Positions 31,801 to 43,768 of a stretch of 45,769 nt of DNA are shown here, in pieces (position 1 is the stretch's first letter; each line of letters starts with the position of its first letter). The notes beneath the pieces are model-generated. The model had not been told where the DNA came from and did not search any database. It saw nothing but the letters and a program-made list of their open reading frames with translations. Location of the stretch: positions 1 to 45,769 of the forward strand of contig JABYQS010000246.1 of assembly GCA_022592435.1 (NCBI GenBank), given 5' to 3'. This DNA comes from Cerioporus squamosus (lineage: Eukaryota > Basidiomycota > Agaricomycetes > Polyporales > Polyporaceae). The position numbers and the translations under genes were made by a program.

Positions 31801-34371
31801 ATGTACTCCAGATCTTCACGCAAATCCGGGGAAAGCACCCCCGCAACATTGGGCGCAAGGGAAGGGCGTGAGCTGGGTGGCTCAGCAGGCAGTGGCGCAG
31901 CCGACAGTGCAAAACCAAAGCCCGGGACAGAGGTCAGAAGCAGCGTTCTTGCTCTAAGTATAGATAACGCTGACGATGACTTGCACGAAAAGCGTGGACA
32001 GTGGGAAGCAAAGGACAAGCGACCAGAGTGGGAAACCGCTGGGAAACTCTGGGTGAGCGCCAGTAGTTCAATACGGACCGTCACGCGTCGTACGCTGGTT
32101 GCTCACCTGACGCTCAGGCATACTGGCAAACTCGGAAGACGTTCTTTACCGATGAACAGCGCGCCGATGCTTGGAAGGAGACGGCGCATATCATGAAGAC
32201 TTACAGCGACGAAATTGTCGACCGGTGGAACAAAGAAATCGACACGCTGCTCGTCTACGTACGTCTCGTGATTGATGCGCCTAACCATCCTTGCTGACTG
32301 CTGCTGTCGACTCGCAGGCGGGCTTGTTCTCGGCCATTCTGACCGCGTTCAACGTCCAGTCGTACCAACTCCTCACACCGCTACCTGAGGTCGATCCCAT
32401 CATCGTCGCTCTCGAGAAGATCTCGGCTCAGCTGAGCAGCTTCTCAGTCAACCCTCCCTCTGTCAACTCCACGCAGCCGGCCTTTGTTCATCAAGTCCCC
32501 ATTCCCACCCCCACACCGACGTCCGCGGTCTGGCTCAACGCCCTCTGGTTCTCAAGCCTGATTTTCAGCCTATCCGCTGCGTCTGCTGGCATCATGGTGA
32601 AGCAGTGGATCAGCGAGTACAACTCTGGGCTCTCAGGCACGTCGCGGCACGTCGCGCGTCTCCGCCAGCTTCGTCTGCAGAGCTTGGAGCGATGGCACGT
32701 GAAGGAGATTGTCGGCGTCCTCCCCGTGCTCCTCCAGATCGCATTGGTGCTCTTCCTAGCTGGGTTGCTCGTTCTCCTGTGGTCGCTCAACCGCACGGTG
32801 GCGACAATCGCCACCGTCCTGGTTGGAATACTGGCTGTCTGCTCCCTGGCTACCATCATCCTCCCCAGCATTGCGACACACTGTTCCTATCTCTCCCCTC
32901 TGTCACGGGCATTCTTTGAGCTCACTCGACCGCTGCGAAGACTCGTACATCTCTGTCGGCGCGAGCTCTCTTCCTGGATCCTCGGACATCACGACATACC
33001 CCTGTGGCAGTTCCAGTCCGGCTACCACGTCGAGAAATTCCAGGGCGAACATCCTCGTACATACCGCGTGTGCAAGCTCCTCCACCCAGACGACAGCGCG
33101 ACCACACTGCCTTGGCACGGGAAGGAGCTTGCGCTTCTCGCCCGATTCGGTGAGAAGCTGGACGGCGATATGGTGGCAGCCGCGTACACGGCCGGTATGA
33201 ACACCAGCTACCTACATCACGCCGCGGCCTGCGCCGCAGAGCTTAGCCTGGATGCCATGAGACGATGCTTCAGGACAATCCTGTCGGCGAACGTCGCGCA
33301 CTGGGGAGAGGACGAGCACTGGCGACCGATGCGGTCGGTGCACCCGTGCTTCTGGAGCGGCGCCATCATTGCCCTCATGAAGGTCTCTGGACCGGACGCC
33401 GTGGAGTGGTCGCCGTCCGCCTTGGCTTCTGCGCTGAAGGCCGCGTACGAGTACATCGATCCGCGAGGCCAGCATGTGCGCTCGGACGCTCCGCGGACAC
33501 GTCTGGCCTATGCGGACTTTGCGCGCATCATACACCATTACAGCCCGGCTACGCTGCCTCCCGACTCACCGGATCTTGCAGAAGTGTTGCTCAGACATGG
33601 CTTGCGGGAGATGCTTGGACAGACTGCTGAGAGAGGCGTGGGCAATGACGTCCGCCAGTACGGTCAGTGCTCCTATTCCTCGCCTGCCCTCCGTCTTCCT
33701 CGTAACTTCTTGGCATGGAAACTGACCGTACCTCGCAGTCGCCTCAACGCTCTCGCACAACTGCGAGACAATGTTAGGACTCGACTCTGGGCCCGCGAAT
33801 CAAGTCGACGACGCTAGCACGATCCGCGCACTCACCGCTCTCCGCTGCATCGTCTACTGCGTCCCTCCCGCAGGATCCGCGGACTGCAAGCCCGGCGATC
33901 CGGAGTACGAGGCTGTGCGCGCGCAGGTCGTCCGTGCGCTGGACGCGTTCGCGCGATTCCTGTCTACTCCGCGGGCGCTGGAAGAGCAGTTCACGGTCAG
34001 GATCGACGAGGTCGTGTTTGCTCTTCGTGTGCATGGGGAGCAGGCGGGGCTCGTGTCCGAGTCGACGTCCCCGCGGCTGGTCCGGGCGCTGAAGAGCTAT
34101 TTGGATGCGTACAGGGTCAGGAAGCAGGGGAGGCGGTCGTATTGGAAGAGGAACGAGGACTGGATTGAGAAGCTCGGGCGCGACCTCAATGAGTTGGGCT
34201 CGAACTCTAGACAGGTCAGTGACCTCGGCATGTCTCGGGTCTGCGCATGTACGCAGTTACTGATCTTTCGTTCCACACTTCATGCAGGAGTTCACCGGCA
34301 CTGGCTTTGCGTCGTCATCTGCGATAGTCAAGGACCAGCTCCAGTCAACGCGGTGGCAGTCGCAGTACTGA
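31801..34371 (+). CDS. DUF6535 membrane protein (intact copy)
   Basis: Exons 31801-32052, 32118-32258, 32318-33662, 33739-34214 and 34288-34371 join in perfect phase to a 765-aa protein. Introns are 59-76 nt. Exon 2 is again 141 nt. The start MYSRSSRKSGES aligns in length with the start of the copy at 1856. After the polar N-terminus come PEWET, WNKEIDTLLVY and the DUF6535 core (AGLFSAILTAFNVQSYQLLT, WLNALWFSSLIFSLSAAS, GIMVKQWISEYNSGLSG). Hydrophobic helices follow around VLLQIALVLFLAGLLVLLW and ATVLVGILAVCSLATIILP. A soluble domain (LDGDMVAAAYT, HPCFWSG, GNDVRQYG) and the C-terminal module (RCIVYCVPP, FLSTPRALEE, WIEKLGRDL) complete it. It has a single C-terminal module and a short last exon ending TRWQSQY, without the Ser-rich tail of the other copies. 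Probably a membrane protein; function unknown. Confidence 0.88.
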
Positions 34372-34986
34372 GGAGACAGCTCCGCTGTTTAGTAGCCTCC
34401 GCACTGCATCTCCAGTCGCGCACATCAAGTCAACCATGACGCCTACTTGAAGACTACATTGGCCACCCGGTCCTCATCCGCATCCCCCTCTGCGTCGTCC
34501 TTCGGTTCCGCCGAATCTTATCTTGACCTCTGCAACGACGCCGTTAGGCTGAGGGGCGCAACGTCTGTGTCGCCCTGAGTTTATCACTGATATCGTCCCG
34601 CCGCCTCTCTTCCAGGGAATGATTCTTCCTTCCGCACTCACTTTGCTCACACCTCTTCGGGAATAAGGTCTACGAACCAGTCCGTGTCAATACCACTACT
34701 AGTCTCCTGATCTTTGGTGACCTTTGGGGTACGAGAGGACCTCGCGATCGAGTCACGCTTCAAACTTCGGATTGCGATCCGCTCACCACTGTGGCTACAT
34801 GTGATGGCTTGTTAACTCGTTCCGTGACCTTGCGCCTCAAGCAGCCCAGGAACGCGCGTAATCCTTGAAGTTCTTCTGTTCCTGACAGAGATACCCAAAA
34901 TTTGTATCTTGACGTCTTCTAGTATATGTATCCCGTTATCTACTCCTACATTCACGCTGTCATATCCAGTCGTCGACTCATACTCG
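34372..34986. other. Spacer between convergent DUF6535 and transporter genes
   Basis: Both neighbours end here, so this is 3' flanking sequence for both. No gene or distinct terminator was recognised. Confidence 0.4.
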
Positions 34987-37363
34987 TCACAACACATATC
35001 GGAAATCCCGATTCTGCCTATCCGTCAGATCCAAGAATTCCTGCAGATAGTGATAGGCACATCGTTAGCACCTCTTCTCCCCGTCCGAGCGATCGCAACA
35101 CTCTGAGCAGAGATTCGGAGACGCACCTTATCGACCCGGCGCTCCGTCCGGGTCCCGTCGGGGAGCACGACCTCGATATACACGTCGTCGTACTTGTCGT
35201 CCACAGGCTCGGCGTCGCGCTTGTTGTTCTCGCGCTTGAGGAGGTAGCGGATGAGGAGCAGGAGCACCGGGCAGATCACGTAGCTTATCCCGATGATCGT
35301 CCACGGGATGTGGTTGCTGTCCACGAAGTCAGCGTCTGAGGAGCAGCAAGTAGAGAGATGTAGGGCAAGCGACTCACCGAGGCTGGTACTTCGCCTGCCA
35401 CATGAAGGGCGCGGCCGCATTGCCGACGCAGTACGCGATGAGCATGATGGCGTTCGTCGTGACCCGCTTCGTGTGGCCCGCGGTCACGCTCGAGAGCCAT
35501 GAGAGCGAGAGCACGAACCCGGTGGTACCGACACCTGCGTGTGATCGACATCCGTCAGTCCAGCCTATCCTTCTCAGCTGTACGAGGCACGTACCAGTGA
35601 GCCATTGCCCGAACAGCAACCCGACCTTGTCACTCCACGGCAAGAAGTTGATGAGGAACACGCCCAGTATGTTCGGTATGAAGTAGATCGCGCCGACGTA
35701 CGCGCGGGAGTCCTTGTAGCGCGCGGCGAGATGCACCCCGGTGAAGATCGTGACGATCTCGATGAAGCCGTCGACGCAGCCGAGGAGGGTCGTCTGCAGG
35801 TTCGTGAACCCGAACGAGGACACGATGATCTGCCGCTGGTTCGTCAGGCTGTTCGGGATGTTGTCGAGCGCGGAGAAGAGCGCGAACAGCCACGTCTTGG
35901 GGTCCGTCAGTGCCTCGTAGAATCTGGAGGGCGGAGTGAGAAGACGTGTGCCGCAGAGCGGAGGAATACGCACTGCTCGCTCTTGAAGTGCTTGTTCTCG
36001 ACACCGGTTTGGTTCTCCTGCATGCTCGATCAGTAACGACGCTGAACCAGGGCAGAGCCACGTCCACGCACCTGGATGCGCTTCACGGCTTTGGCGCGCT
36101 CTTCAGGTGTCAGGAACCAGGCAGTTGTGGGCGAGTCGGGGAACAGGAACCTATACCCATCTCTGGTTAGGCCGGAATGACCAAGTGCTGCGCATACACT
36201 CACCAGTATACAACGGCGGTAATCAAGGTAAGAGCTCCGGTGATCACCATGAGCCTAGGTACGGCGTCAGAAAAAAGGTGTAAGTCAAAAGGTCGCCAGA
36301 CACACCATTGCCACGGCTCGAAGTTTGACGTCTTGATGTGCAGAGTCCCAAAGCTGAGGAAACCCGAGATGATCTGGGCTATACGAGAGCTGAGCTCGCT
36401 GTCACTCCACTGGCACGACACGACATAATCACGCACCCGTCCCGTTCATCAAAACTGTCAACGTCATCCGTGAGCAACTTTGACAGGAGATCGGCAAAGA
36501 CGGGACTTACACCAGTATCCGACACGAAGAGTCTGCTCCGTGCGCGTGTAGAACATGGAGCTGACGATCATGAACCCGGCCGTAATGGAGCCCTCGCACA
36601 TGCCGAGGATCAGGCGGACGGCGAAGAGCCCGCCAAAGTTCTTGCACGCCGCGTGTGAGCAGAGCGCGACGCCCCACACGAAGATGTTGATGCTGCGGGG
36701 TCATGGTGAGAACGACGGGGCAGATGTTGCGTTAAGGTGGAGGAAACGTGCCTCATCCATTTCCCGACGGGGAATCGCTGCAGAGCGAGGTTCTGGGGGT
36801 ATTCGAAGACGAGGTAGCTCAGGTAGAAGATGGTTCCAAGCCTGAATAGGATGGGGAGTAAGTGTCGTCGTTCAAAATGGCGAGAACGACGTCACAAACC
36901 AGTTGTATCTGGGGGACGGCGGGGTGTTAGCAGGTGTCAAGAAGGGAACAGCGGGCATACGCACTGGTTGGTCGTTAGGTGCGTTGCAGTCCTGTAGAAG
37001 AGGGTGTTCGTAACGAAGACACAATTCCGAGAGCAGATGACGTACCTGATACCGAGGATAGCCGAGCTACCCAACGTCGTCTTATCCATAAACTGGATCC
37101 AGTACAAAACTGCACAAGCACTGCGTTAGCGACACCCGAACGCGTAAAGCAGCCATGATCGACGGGTACGCACTACACATGAGAGGCAGAATGTGCCAAT
37201 CGATCTTCTTCCGAAGCCTCGTTGACTCTTCCGGAGTGAGCTCTCCGTCAACCGCCGCCGCGAGCTGTGCGGCCGTGTCGACCTCCTTGTCCGCGACGGC
37301 GACGTGGACTTGAACCTGCACCCCCTTCTTCTCGTCGTCGCTGAATGAACCCTTCGTGCTCAT
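34987..37363 (-). CDS. MFS transporter, anion:cation symporter / allantoate-permease (Dal5) type
   Basis: Fifteen exons join in consistent phase to 517 aa: 37363-37177, 37109-37046, 36991-36965, 36908-36900, 36841-36752, 36692-36511, 36454-36437, 36378-36306, 36254-36204, 36150-36072, 36017-35974, 35923-35595, 35534-35378, 35316-35127, 35040-34987. Family blocks in order: a polar N-terminus (MSTKGSFSDDEKKG), YWIQFMDKTTLGSSAILGI, NWLGTIFYLSYLVFEYPQN, VRLILGMCEGSITAGFM, then FLFPDSPTTAWFLTPEERA in the central loop. Next come FYEALTDPKTWLFALFSALDNIPN, GQWLTGVGTTGFVLSLSW, and the typical end DLTDRQNRDFRYVL. It is a twelve-helix plasma-membrane carrier. The family moves allantoate, ureidosuccinate, vitamins or related organic anions, and the substrate here cannot be told. 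One intron (36751-36693) uses GC-AG. It lies head-to-head with the reductase gene at 39416. Confidence 0.9.
36900..36908 (-). other. Nine-nucleotide micro-exon of the transporter gene
   Basis: ATACAACTG between two GT-AG introns is required to restore the conserved NQYNWLGTIF reading. Without it both frame and motif are lost. Confidence 0.75.
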
Positions 37364-38685
37364 CGTCGTGAACGTTCGGGTGGGTCTTGTGGAGGACCGG
37401 AGGAGGCGATCAGGGCCGCGGGAGTAGGATGGAGCTCCGGGGGGCTTTATATGGGGCGCCATCAAGAAGGCGTCGATAGCGTTATCCATGTGATGATAGT
37501 CCCTTCCCAGGCCATCCGTTCTTCCGAGCTGTCATGGTCCGATGGAATCCAGTTGAGACTCGGTTAGCCGACACTGCGAAGTATCGCGTGTCTCTTATCT
37601 GCACTCCACAGGGGGCGGAACGCGACTTGCGAGCTGCGTTGGCTTGCATCGACGACAGCTTGGCAGACCTTATCCAACGGCCTGTCGTATCTTCGCCCTC
37701 CGGAATACGCTTTGAGGGCAAACAGGCACTAGAAAACTTCTGTTTGACCCCCGGAAGAACATAGACGGACACTAGGTATCGAATGTGGCGTTGTGTAGGC
37801 GGCGGCCCCAGGCGGCCTCGCAACCAGTGGGCTTCCACTGGCGTCCCGTCAGTACTGTTGTGATTCATTCTTCATGGTAAGCTTTTCGTGCCAAACGTGA
37901 GCGAGTGTACGACAACGACAGTCAAGCCTGACTATGATCCTCACATGCGAGGAGTCCCAGTCGACGGGTATGATGAATGCGGCGCTACACGTCAGCGGTC
38001 AGACATCGTAGATACTGTCTTATAACTTACTGGTAACTCTTCAGTAGGAGGCGTAGCCGAATCTCTATGGGCTGCGTTGGGCTTCGGCAAGACGGTGTGT
38101 ACCATTATTCTTGCCAGATAGCCAGTATGTGAGTAGGTGAGTACCATGCTCTTGCGAGTCAAGCCTGAGCTGAGAGGACTGCCTACGCGGGCGCTTCTCC
38201 CACGTGGCGAAACCACGTTCGGTACCACGGTTGTCTCTTCTTGAAGCTTTCCTTCATGCTGCTGAATCCCGCTCACTGCCTCGCACCGAGTACATAGTCG
38301 ACTCAGTCTGAGCAGGTCAGCTCACTCTCACTGTGTCCCTGGCTTATAGGTCGGATCTGGCTGACCTTGCTTATCTTTCAAAACAGCCCGAGCTTTGCTC
38401 GACCGTCATGAACATGGCACACAATATGGTGGACGCAAACGCGCCCTGCGTTAGGCATGCACGGTAAAAGCACACGTTGTCATCAGGCTGGCGTTGAGGA
38501 AGTGGTAGTGCGCGTCGGTTAACCGAGTGATGTCGCACGTATTGGGGGATGGAGTTTGCAAGTGTAGTTGCCCCGGAGGCTCACGGGCGCCACTTGAAGC
38601 CAGAAGCCTGATGAGCTCAAAGTCGCGTCTCAGGTGCACATTACCGTGGTACTTCTTTTGTGGTTGACTCTTTACTTTTTTACAG
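37364..38685. other. Intergenic region upstream of the transporter
   Basis: It should hold the promoter of the minus-strand transporter. Open frames here (for example plus 37534-37764) have no recognisable domain. Confidence 0.4.
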
Positions 38686-38840
38686 TACATGATATAGCTC
38701 CCCGGATCGTAGACGCAGGCCGTCTCTGCTCGGGACGCTCGACGGAGGAGACAGTTCGACTTCCGATGGTGCTCGGAACGACTAAGTACGTGCACTTGCT
38801 CTGTCCTATGCCGACTCCATGAGACGCTGTCTTCGGCGGT
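38686..38840 (+). pseudogene. Relic of a second NRPS-like reductase (last-exon fragment)
   Basis: This piece aligns with the start of the last exon of the reductase at 43313-43465. An acceptor-like TTTTTTACAG precedes it. CGGAGGAGAC occurs 57 nt from the exon start (56 nt in the intact gene). Then a ...GTGCACTTGCTCTGTCCTATG... tract matches the AHLVCPMPTPWDKVF coding part, with CCTATGCCGACTCCATG identical. The frame is closed by a TGA where the intact gene continues PWDK. It points to an earlier tandem copy that was deleted. Confidence 0.75.
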
Positions 38841-39415
38841 GTAAGTAAGTAATTTCCGGTGAGTAATGATGATCGAAAGTCCGTGCACTGACTTCTGGCG
38901 CGACATACAAACTTTCAAGTAGTCCCTACCCTACTATCCATTCAAGTTTCGTCTCTGAATACTCGTCCTAGTACACAACAGGGTGACTGATTCCAATCCC
39001 TCCAAGGAAGAGTTTGCTTGACCTGTGCACTAGGCAGCTTGTCGCCGCCGCCTGCTGGCTAAGGCTGGTGATGCCGCAGCATCGCGGAGCCACTCCATTT
39101 CATAAACTCGCGGGGTTCTGCCACAGGTCTTCGCGGCACCTGACACCCGTTCTTCGGGATGCACTGCTCCGGCATTCCACCATCATCCGACCATAGCGTC
39201 GGAAGCTTAGGCTCGGGTGCGGAGAATGATCTACGTGTCCGATGCAACACGCAAATCTCAGCTGGTGCCAGTCGCTGTCTCAGTCATCGGAACGCACCAT
39301 GGGTTTCACGGAGTTTCTACCCCCGTTCGATTTGGGAGACCATACAGAATCAGGTAAGCGTCGTATCGCGCATATAAGATGCCCATCAGTTGTCGCTGAT
39401 ACGCACCAATCCACT
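38841..39415. other. Promoter-side spacer of the reductase gene
   Basis: Contains an ATG at 39299 (MGFTEFLPP...) followed by a donor-like GTAAGC at 39355. That could be a short upstream exon, but the frame also reads through to the chosen start. No other gene recognised. Confidence 0.35.
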
Positions 39416-42400
39416 ATGACCATCTTCCCCGACATCCTTACGCCCCAGGGCGTGAACGTGCTGACATTCTCGCCTCCACTCTTGGACGGCTCTGCTACCT
39501 TGCCCGAGTGGTTGCCACACCATGCCAAACATAGTCCGCGGCATCCCTTCGCTGTGTATATTGACCAGAACGGAGAACTTCAGACCATCTATTACCCACA
39601 GGTCTGGCGCGCCGTGAAGAACGCGATGGTCCTGCTGTCTCGTCAGGCAGTGGGACAAGACCCGCTTACGTCGGGCACCCCTGCGCCGGTCATAGGCATT
39701 CTCGCCGTTTCGGGTGCGTTGCGCACGCGTTTCCTGATTAGACTGATTGTCTCATTCCGCACAGACTCGCTATCCTATATTGCCTTGGTATGGGCGATAA
39801 TGTCCCGCGGTCATACGCCCTTCCCGATCTCTACCCGCAACTCAGCTATGGCTTTGGCTCATCTCGTCAAAGAAACCGGTATCAAACATCTCATTGTCAG
39901 CAGCGACCCGGCGATGCAGAAGCTCTCGCAAGAAGCCGCTGACCTCTGCGCTGCTGACGGAGTGCGAGTTCAGATGTTGCCTATGCCCACCTTCGAGGAC
40001 CTCTATCTCCAGGATGAAGGCGTCGACTTAGAGGTCCAGAAGATGGGGCTTAACCATATCGTGATGATCCTGCACTCTTCAGGTTCGTGGCAGAGACAGA
40101 CCTCACGGGTATATATCCGCTGACAACCCCGCGACGGCAATAGGTTCGACGGCGTTCCCCAAGCCGATACCGTTAACGAACCGCAGGGTGTTGGAGTGGG
40201 CCACTGTACCTCGTGAGGAGATCCCATCGATGGCATACCGACCGCATTGACGCCTTGACACAGATTACGGCGAGCTGGATTTGTGTGGGAGTCGCATGGC
40301 TGGACATGCTCTCCCGATGTTTCGTACGTGATACGACGTCCGTGCATCGCGTGAGCTCATAAGAATCCTTGTATTTCAGACGCTATGGGCATAGCGATGT
40401 ACAAGTGGGCGGTGAGTGGTCGATCTATCTGGGTGCATAATATGTTGGCTCACATCCACGCTGCAGCTTTCGTCCGGCATGACTATAGCATGCTTCAGAC
40501 CGACTCTGCCTCCAATCATCCCCACTCCTGACTCGTTGCTGGATGGCATCATCTCTTGCAAGTGTGACAGCGCGTTTTCCGTTCCGTCCATGGTGGAGGT
40601 AGGCGTCCGTCAGCCCTCAGGCTCATCTGGTGTGCTAAAACCCATGCAGGCATGGACACAGACTCTCGATGATTATCAGGTCTTTCGCGACCTGAAACTC
40701 TTAGTCAGTCACCTTGACAGGACGCGATTGTTTAGGCCGCTGACGGCACTCACGAGCATAGATGTTCGCTGGCGCACCCATGAATAAGGCAGTCGGAGAC
40801 AAGCTGGCTCTCGCAGGCGTTAATATTGTACCTCTGTATGGCACGTGAGTCGCCACCTTCTAACATCTGCGCATCGTAGAGCTGAAACACACGTCCAACC
40901 GGACTAGGACTGAGTCCGCCGTCGTCAGTTTTGGCATATACGACCGCTTGAGCGGGCGCCGTCCGCCTGAACTGTGGGACTGGTTTCACCTCACTCCCCG
41001 AGGCACGGTGCATATGGTTCCATACGACGAAGAGCAGCGGCTCTATGAATGTATCGTCTTGGTTTGTTACTCATATTTGTGCTGGTGGTGTACTTGACCT
41101 GACGCTCTTTGTGTCTTGTGTCTCGTGCCTGGTAGCAAACACCGGATAACCATCCAAGTGTCATCACCACGACGGTGAATGGGGTGCCCGCGTTCGAGAC
41201 GAAGGACCTCTTGCAGAGGCATCCGGACGACCCAACCTTGTGGACAGTCTTTGGCAGAGCCGACGATCAGCTCATGCTGTCCACTGGCGAGAAGGTGCGC
41301 ATCTGCAGCCCAGTACTGAGGACCATTATCGAGCACTTACATCCCATTACATTGTAGACGAACCCCGGCCCCTTAGGTCAGTCGGTTGCATCAGCACTTC
41401 TGGAGCGCGAACTGAGCCGACGCTCGTATCACAGAGACTATATTCATACAGGATCCTCACATTCTCGCCGCGGTCATGTTCGGCCGAGGACGTCTTCAAA
41501 ACGGGGTACTCATTCAGCCCAGAGAGCCGTTTGACCCGGAAGAGGAGGGAAGACTTGCCGACTTCCGCAACAAGATCTGGTATGTTCGTTGCCCCCATCG
41601 CCGTCTACAACTGAGATTCACGGTGTATAGGCCCACGATAGAGAAGGTCAATCACTACGCCCCCGCTCACTCTAGGATCTTCAAAGAGGTACGCATCCAT
41701 GACAAAACCCAACCGATGTTGCTTCTCAAGCCCACGCTTTCCGCAGATGGTCATAGTCACGTCCCCGTCCAAGCCCTTTGAGTTCACCGCGAAAGCCACG
41801 CCGCGCCGCCAGGCTTGCCTCGCCGCGTACTCTCAGGAAATCGACGCTGTCTACAGAAGAGTCGAGGAGTCTTCCCAGACCGACATCACACCTCCAGAAC
41901 GATGGACGCGGGAATCGGTGCATGGGTATATCCGCACCATTGTTGATAAGGTCATGAGTGCTCCAGTCCGCGACGACGACGATCTCTTCCAGTACGGCTG
42001 CGATAGGTGAGGCTCTCGTCCGACATAGTCCGAAGGGTCAATATGACTGACGGGCTCGCATTGTGCAGTTTGCAGTCAACCTGGATCCGGAACACGGTCC
42101 TGCGCGGTATCCGCGAGTCCGCTCGCTTGCCGACCCACGACATCCCGCTGACTTTTGTGTACTCGCACCCGACAATCTATGCACTTACCGATTACGTCTA
42201 TTACCTCGTCTCCAAGAGTCCATTGCCGCCGAAGGACATAGATGCCCTCAAGTCGAAGGTGGCCTCGATGATCGCCATGGTGGAGAAGTACAAGCTACCA
42301 CCGGTACCTCCATCCGGAACTCAGACCACGCGCGGAACCGGCAAGGAACGCCCTGCGCGGCACAGCCGGACGGTTCATCTCTCCGGGACAACAGGGCGAT

Positions 42401-43768
42401 TCGGCTCACACATACTCGCGCAGCTGCTGCAGAGAGCTGACGTTGAGCGGGTGTACGCACTCAACCGAGAGAAGTCCGGATCGGATGCGGCGCTTTCGGC
42501 GAGGCAGCGGGAGCAGTTCGCGCTCTTCGGCCTCGACGTCGGTCTGCTCTCGTCCGACCGGGTAGTCTTTCGTGCCGTACAATTCGAGAACGAGAGATTG
42601 GGTCTCGACGACGCGCGGTATCGAGAGGTGAGTGGTGCAATACCTTGACAGCTGGGATGTGACTCATCGGTTACCTGAAAGCTGTTGTCGAACGTGGACA
42701 TCATCATACACAATGGTGCGTTGAAATCATCAGTGAACATACTCTTTGAAGGATACTGAACTGTGTTTCTAGCCTGGCGCGTGGACTTCAACCTCACTCT
42801 GCCGTCCTTCGAACCTCTGCTTGCTGGAGTCCGCAACCTTCTCGAGCTCTGCCAGCGAGGCAAAGAGGCCGGCCGGAAAGCCCATTTCACGTTCATCAGT
42901 TCCATCTCTGTCTTCCGCGGTGCGTCGCAGTCTCACAACTTCCTTAGCTCATGTGCTGACGCGAAGGACTCGCTGAATAGGTTACTCCGGTTCGGTTCCT
43001 GCACAGGAAGCTCCCATCGGAGACCCGCGCACTTCTGCTGGCGGAGGGTACAGCGAGAGCAAGTGGGTGGCCGAACAGATTGTCGCGAGTGCCGGGATCC
43101 GCAGCACCATCGTGCGCGTTGGTCAGCTCAGCGGTGACACGCACATCGGAGGGTGGAGTCCACAAGAGTGGGTGCCCGCGCTTCTGGGCGCAAGCCAGAA
43201 GATAGGCTGCGTCCCTTCACGAAACGAGGTTCGTGAGCGTGAGCGCTGTGCTTCACACTACCTGCTTATCTGTCTCCTTCTACACATGCTGACTCGCTCT
43301 GTTGTCCTGCAGAGTTTGACCTGGCTACCCGTGGATACGGCGGCGGCAGCGCTCCTCGAAGCGCTCAACGGAGGAGACAGGTCCGATGCCGATGATACTC
43401 GGACCGAGTATGCGCATCTGGTCTGCCCTATGCCGACTCCATGGGATAAGGTCTTCGGCGCATATGCGAAACGGTTGGGACTCTTGCTCGTGCCATTCGG
43501 GGAATGGGTTCAGCGTCTGGAGTCGTACTCGCGCTCGAACGCTCATGTTGCTGCCCGCAACAACCAGGATAGCCAGAACGCCGGTGCCGGACTGCACCTC
43601 CTTGAATTCTTCAAGAACGGTATGGAGAACGGCATGGAGGACGTGTTGTCGACGGAGAAGTCCGTCGCCCGCTCGCGGGTACTGGCCGATGCGCAACCTG
43701 TCAACGAGAAGGACGTGGAGCGGAGCCTGCAGTTCTGGGCGCGCATCGGTTATATGCACGCATGTTAA
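39416..43768 (+). CDS. NRPS-like adenylate-forming reductase (A-T-R)
   Basis: Nineteen exons with agreeing phases give 1094 aa: 39416-39713, 39765-40082, 40144-40212, 40264-40323, 40380-40411, 40467-40598, 40650-40703, 40762-40844, 40908-41061, 41136-41294, 41358-41376, 41435-41579, 41631-41688, 41747-42006, 42069-42627, 42682-42715, 42773-42919, 42981-43228, 43313-43768. The adenylation domain (about 1-540) shows the A3 motif SSGSTAFPKPIPLT, A5 YGTTES and the A7-A8 region FGRADDQLMLSTGEKTNPGP. The carrier domain (about 590-680) has its phosphopantetheine Ser in YGCDSLQ. The reductase domain (about 730-1094) has the nucleotide-binding LSGTTGRFGS, a WRVDFNL block and the catalytic-type YSESKW. 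Such enzymes activate a carboxylic acid, load it on the carrier and release it reductively with NAD(P)H. There is no condensation domain. The substrate is unknown. The start at 39416 (MTIFPDILTPQG) fits the family; an upstream ATG at 39299 is possible. Confidence 0.92.

Noticed and set aside
40845..41061. Apparent frameshift in the reductase gene after the YGT motif
   Set aside because: Using acceptor TAG at 40905-40907 instead of 40877-40879 restores the frame, gives the conserved YGTTES motif and removes the stops, so the gene is intact.
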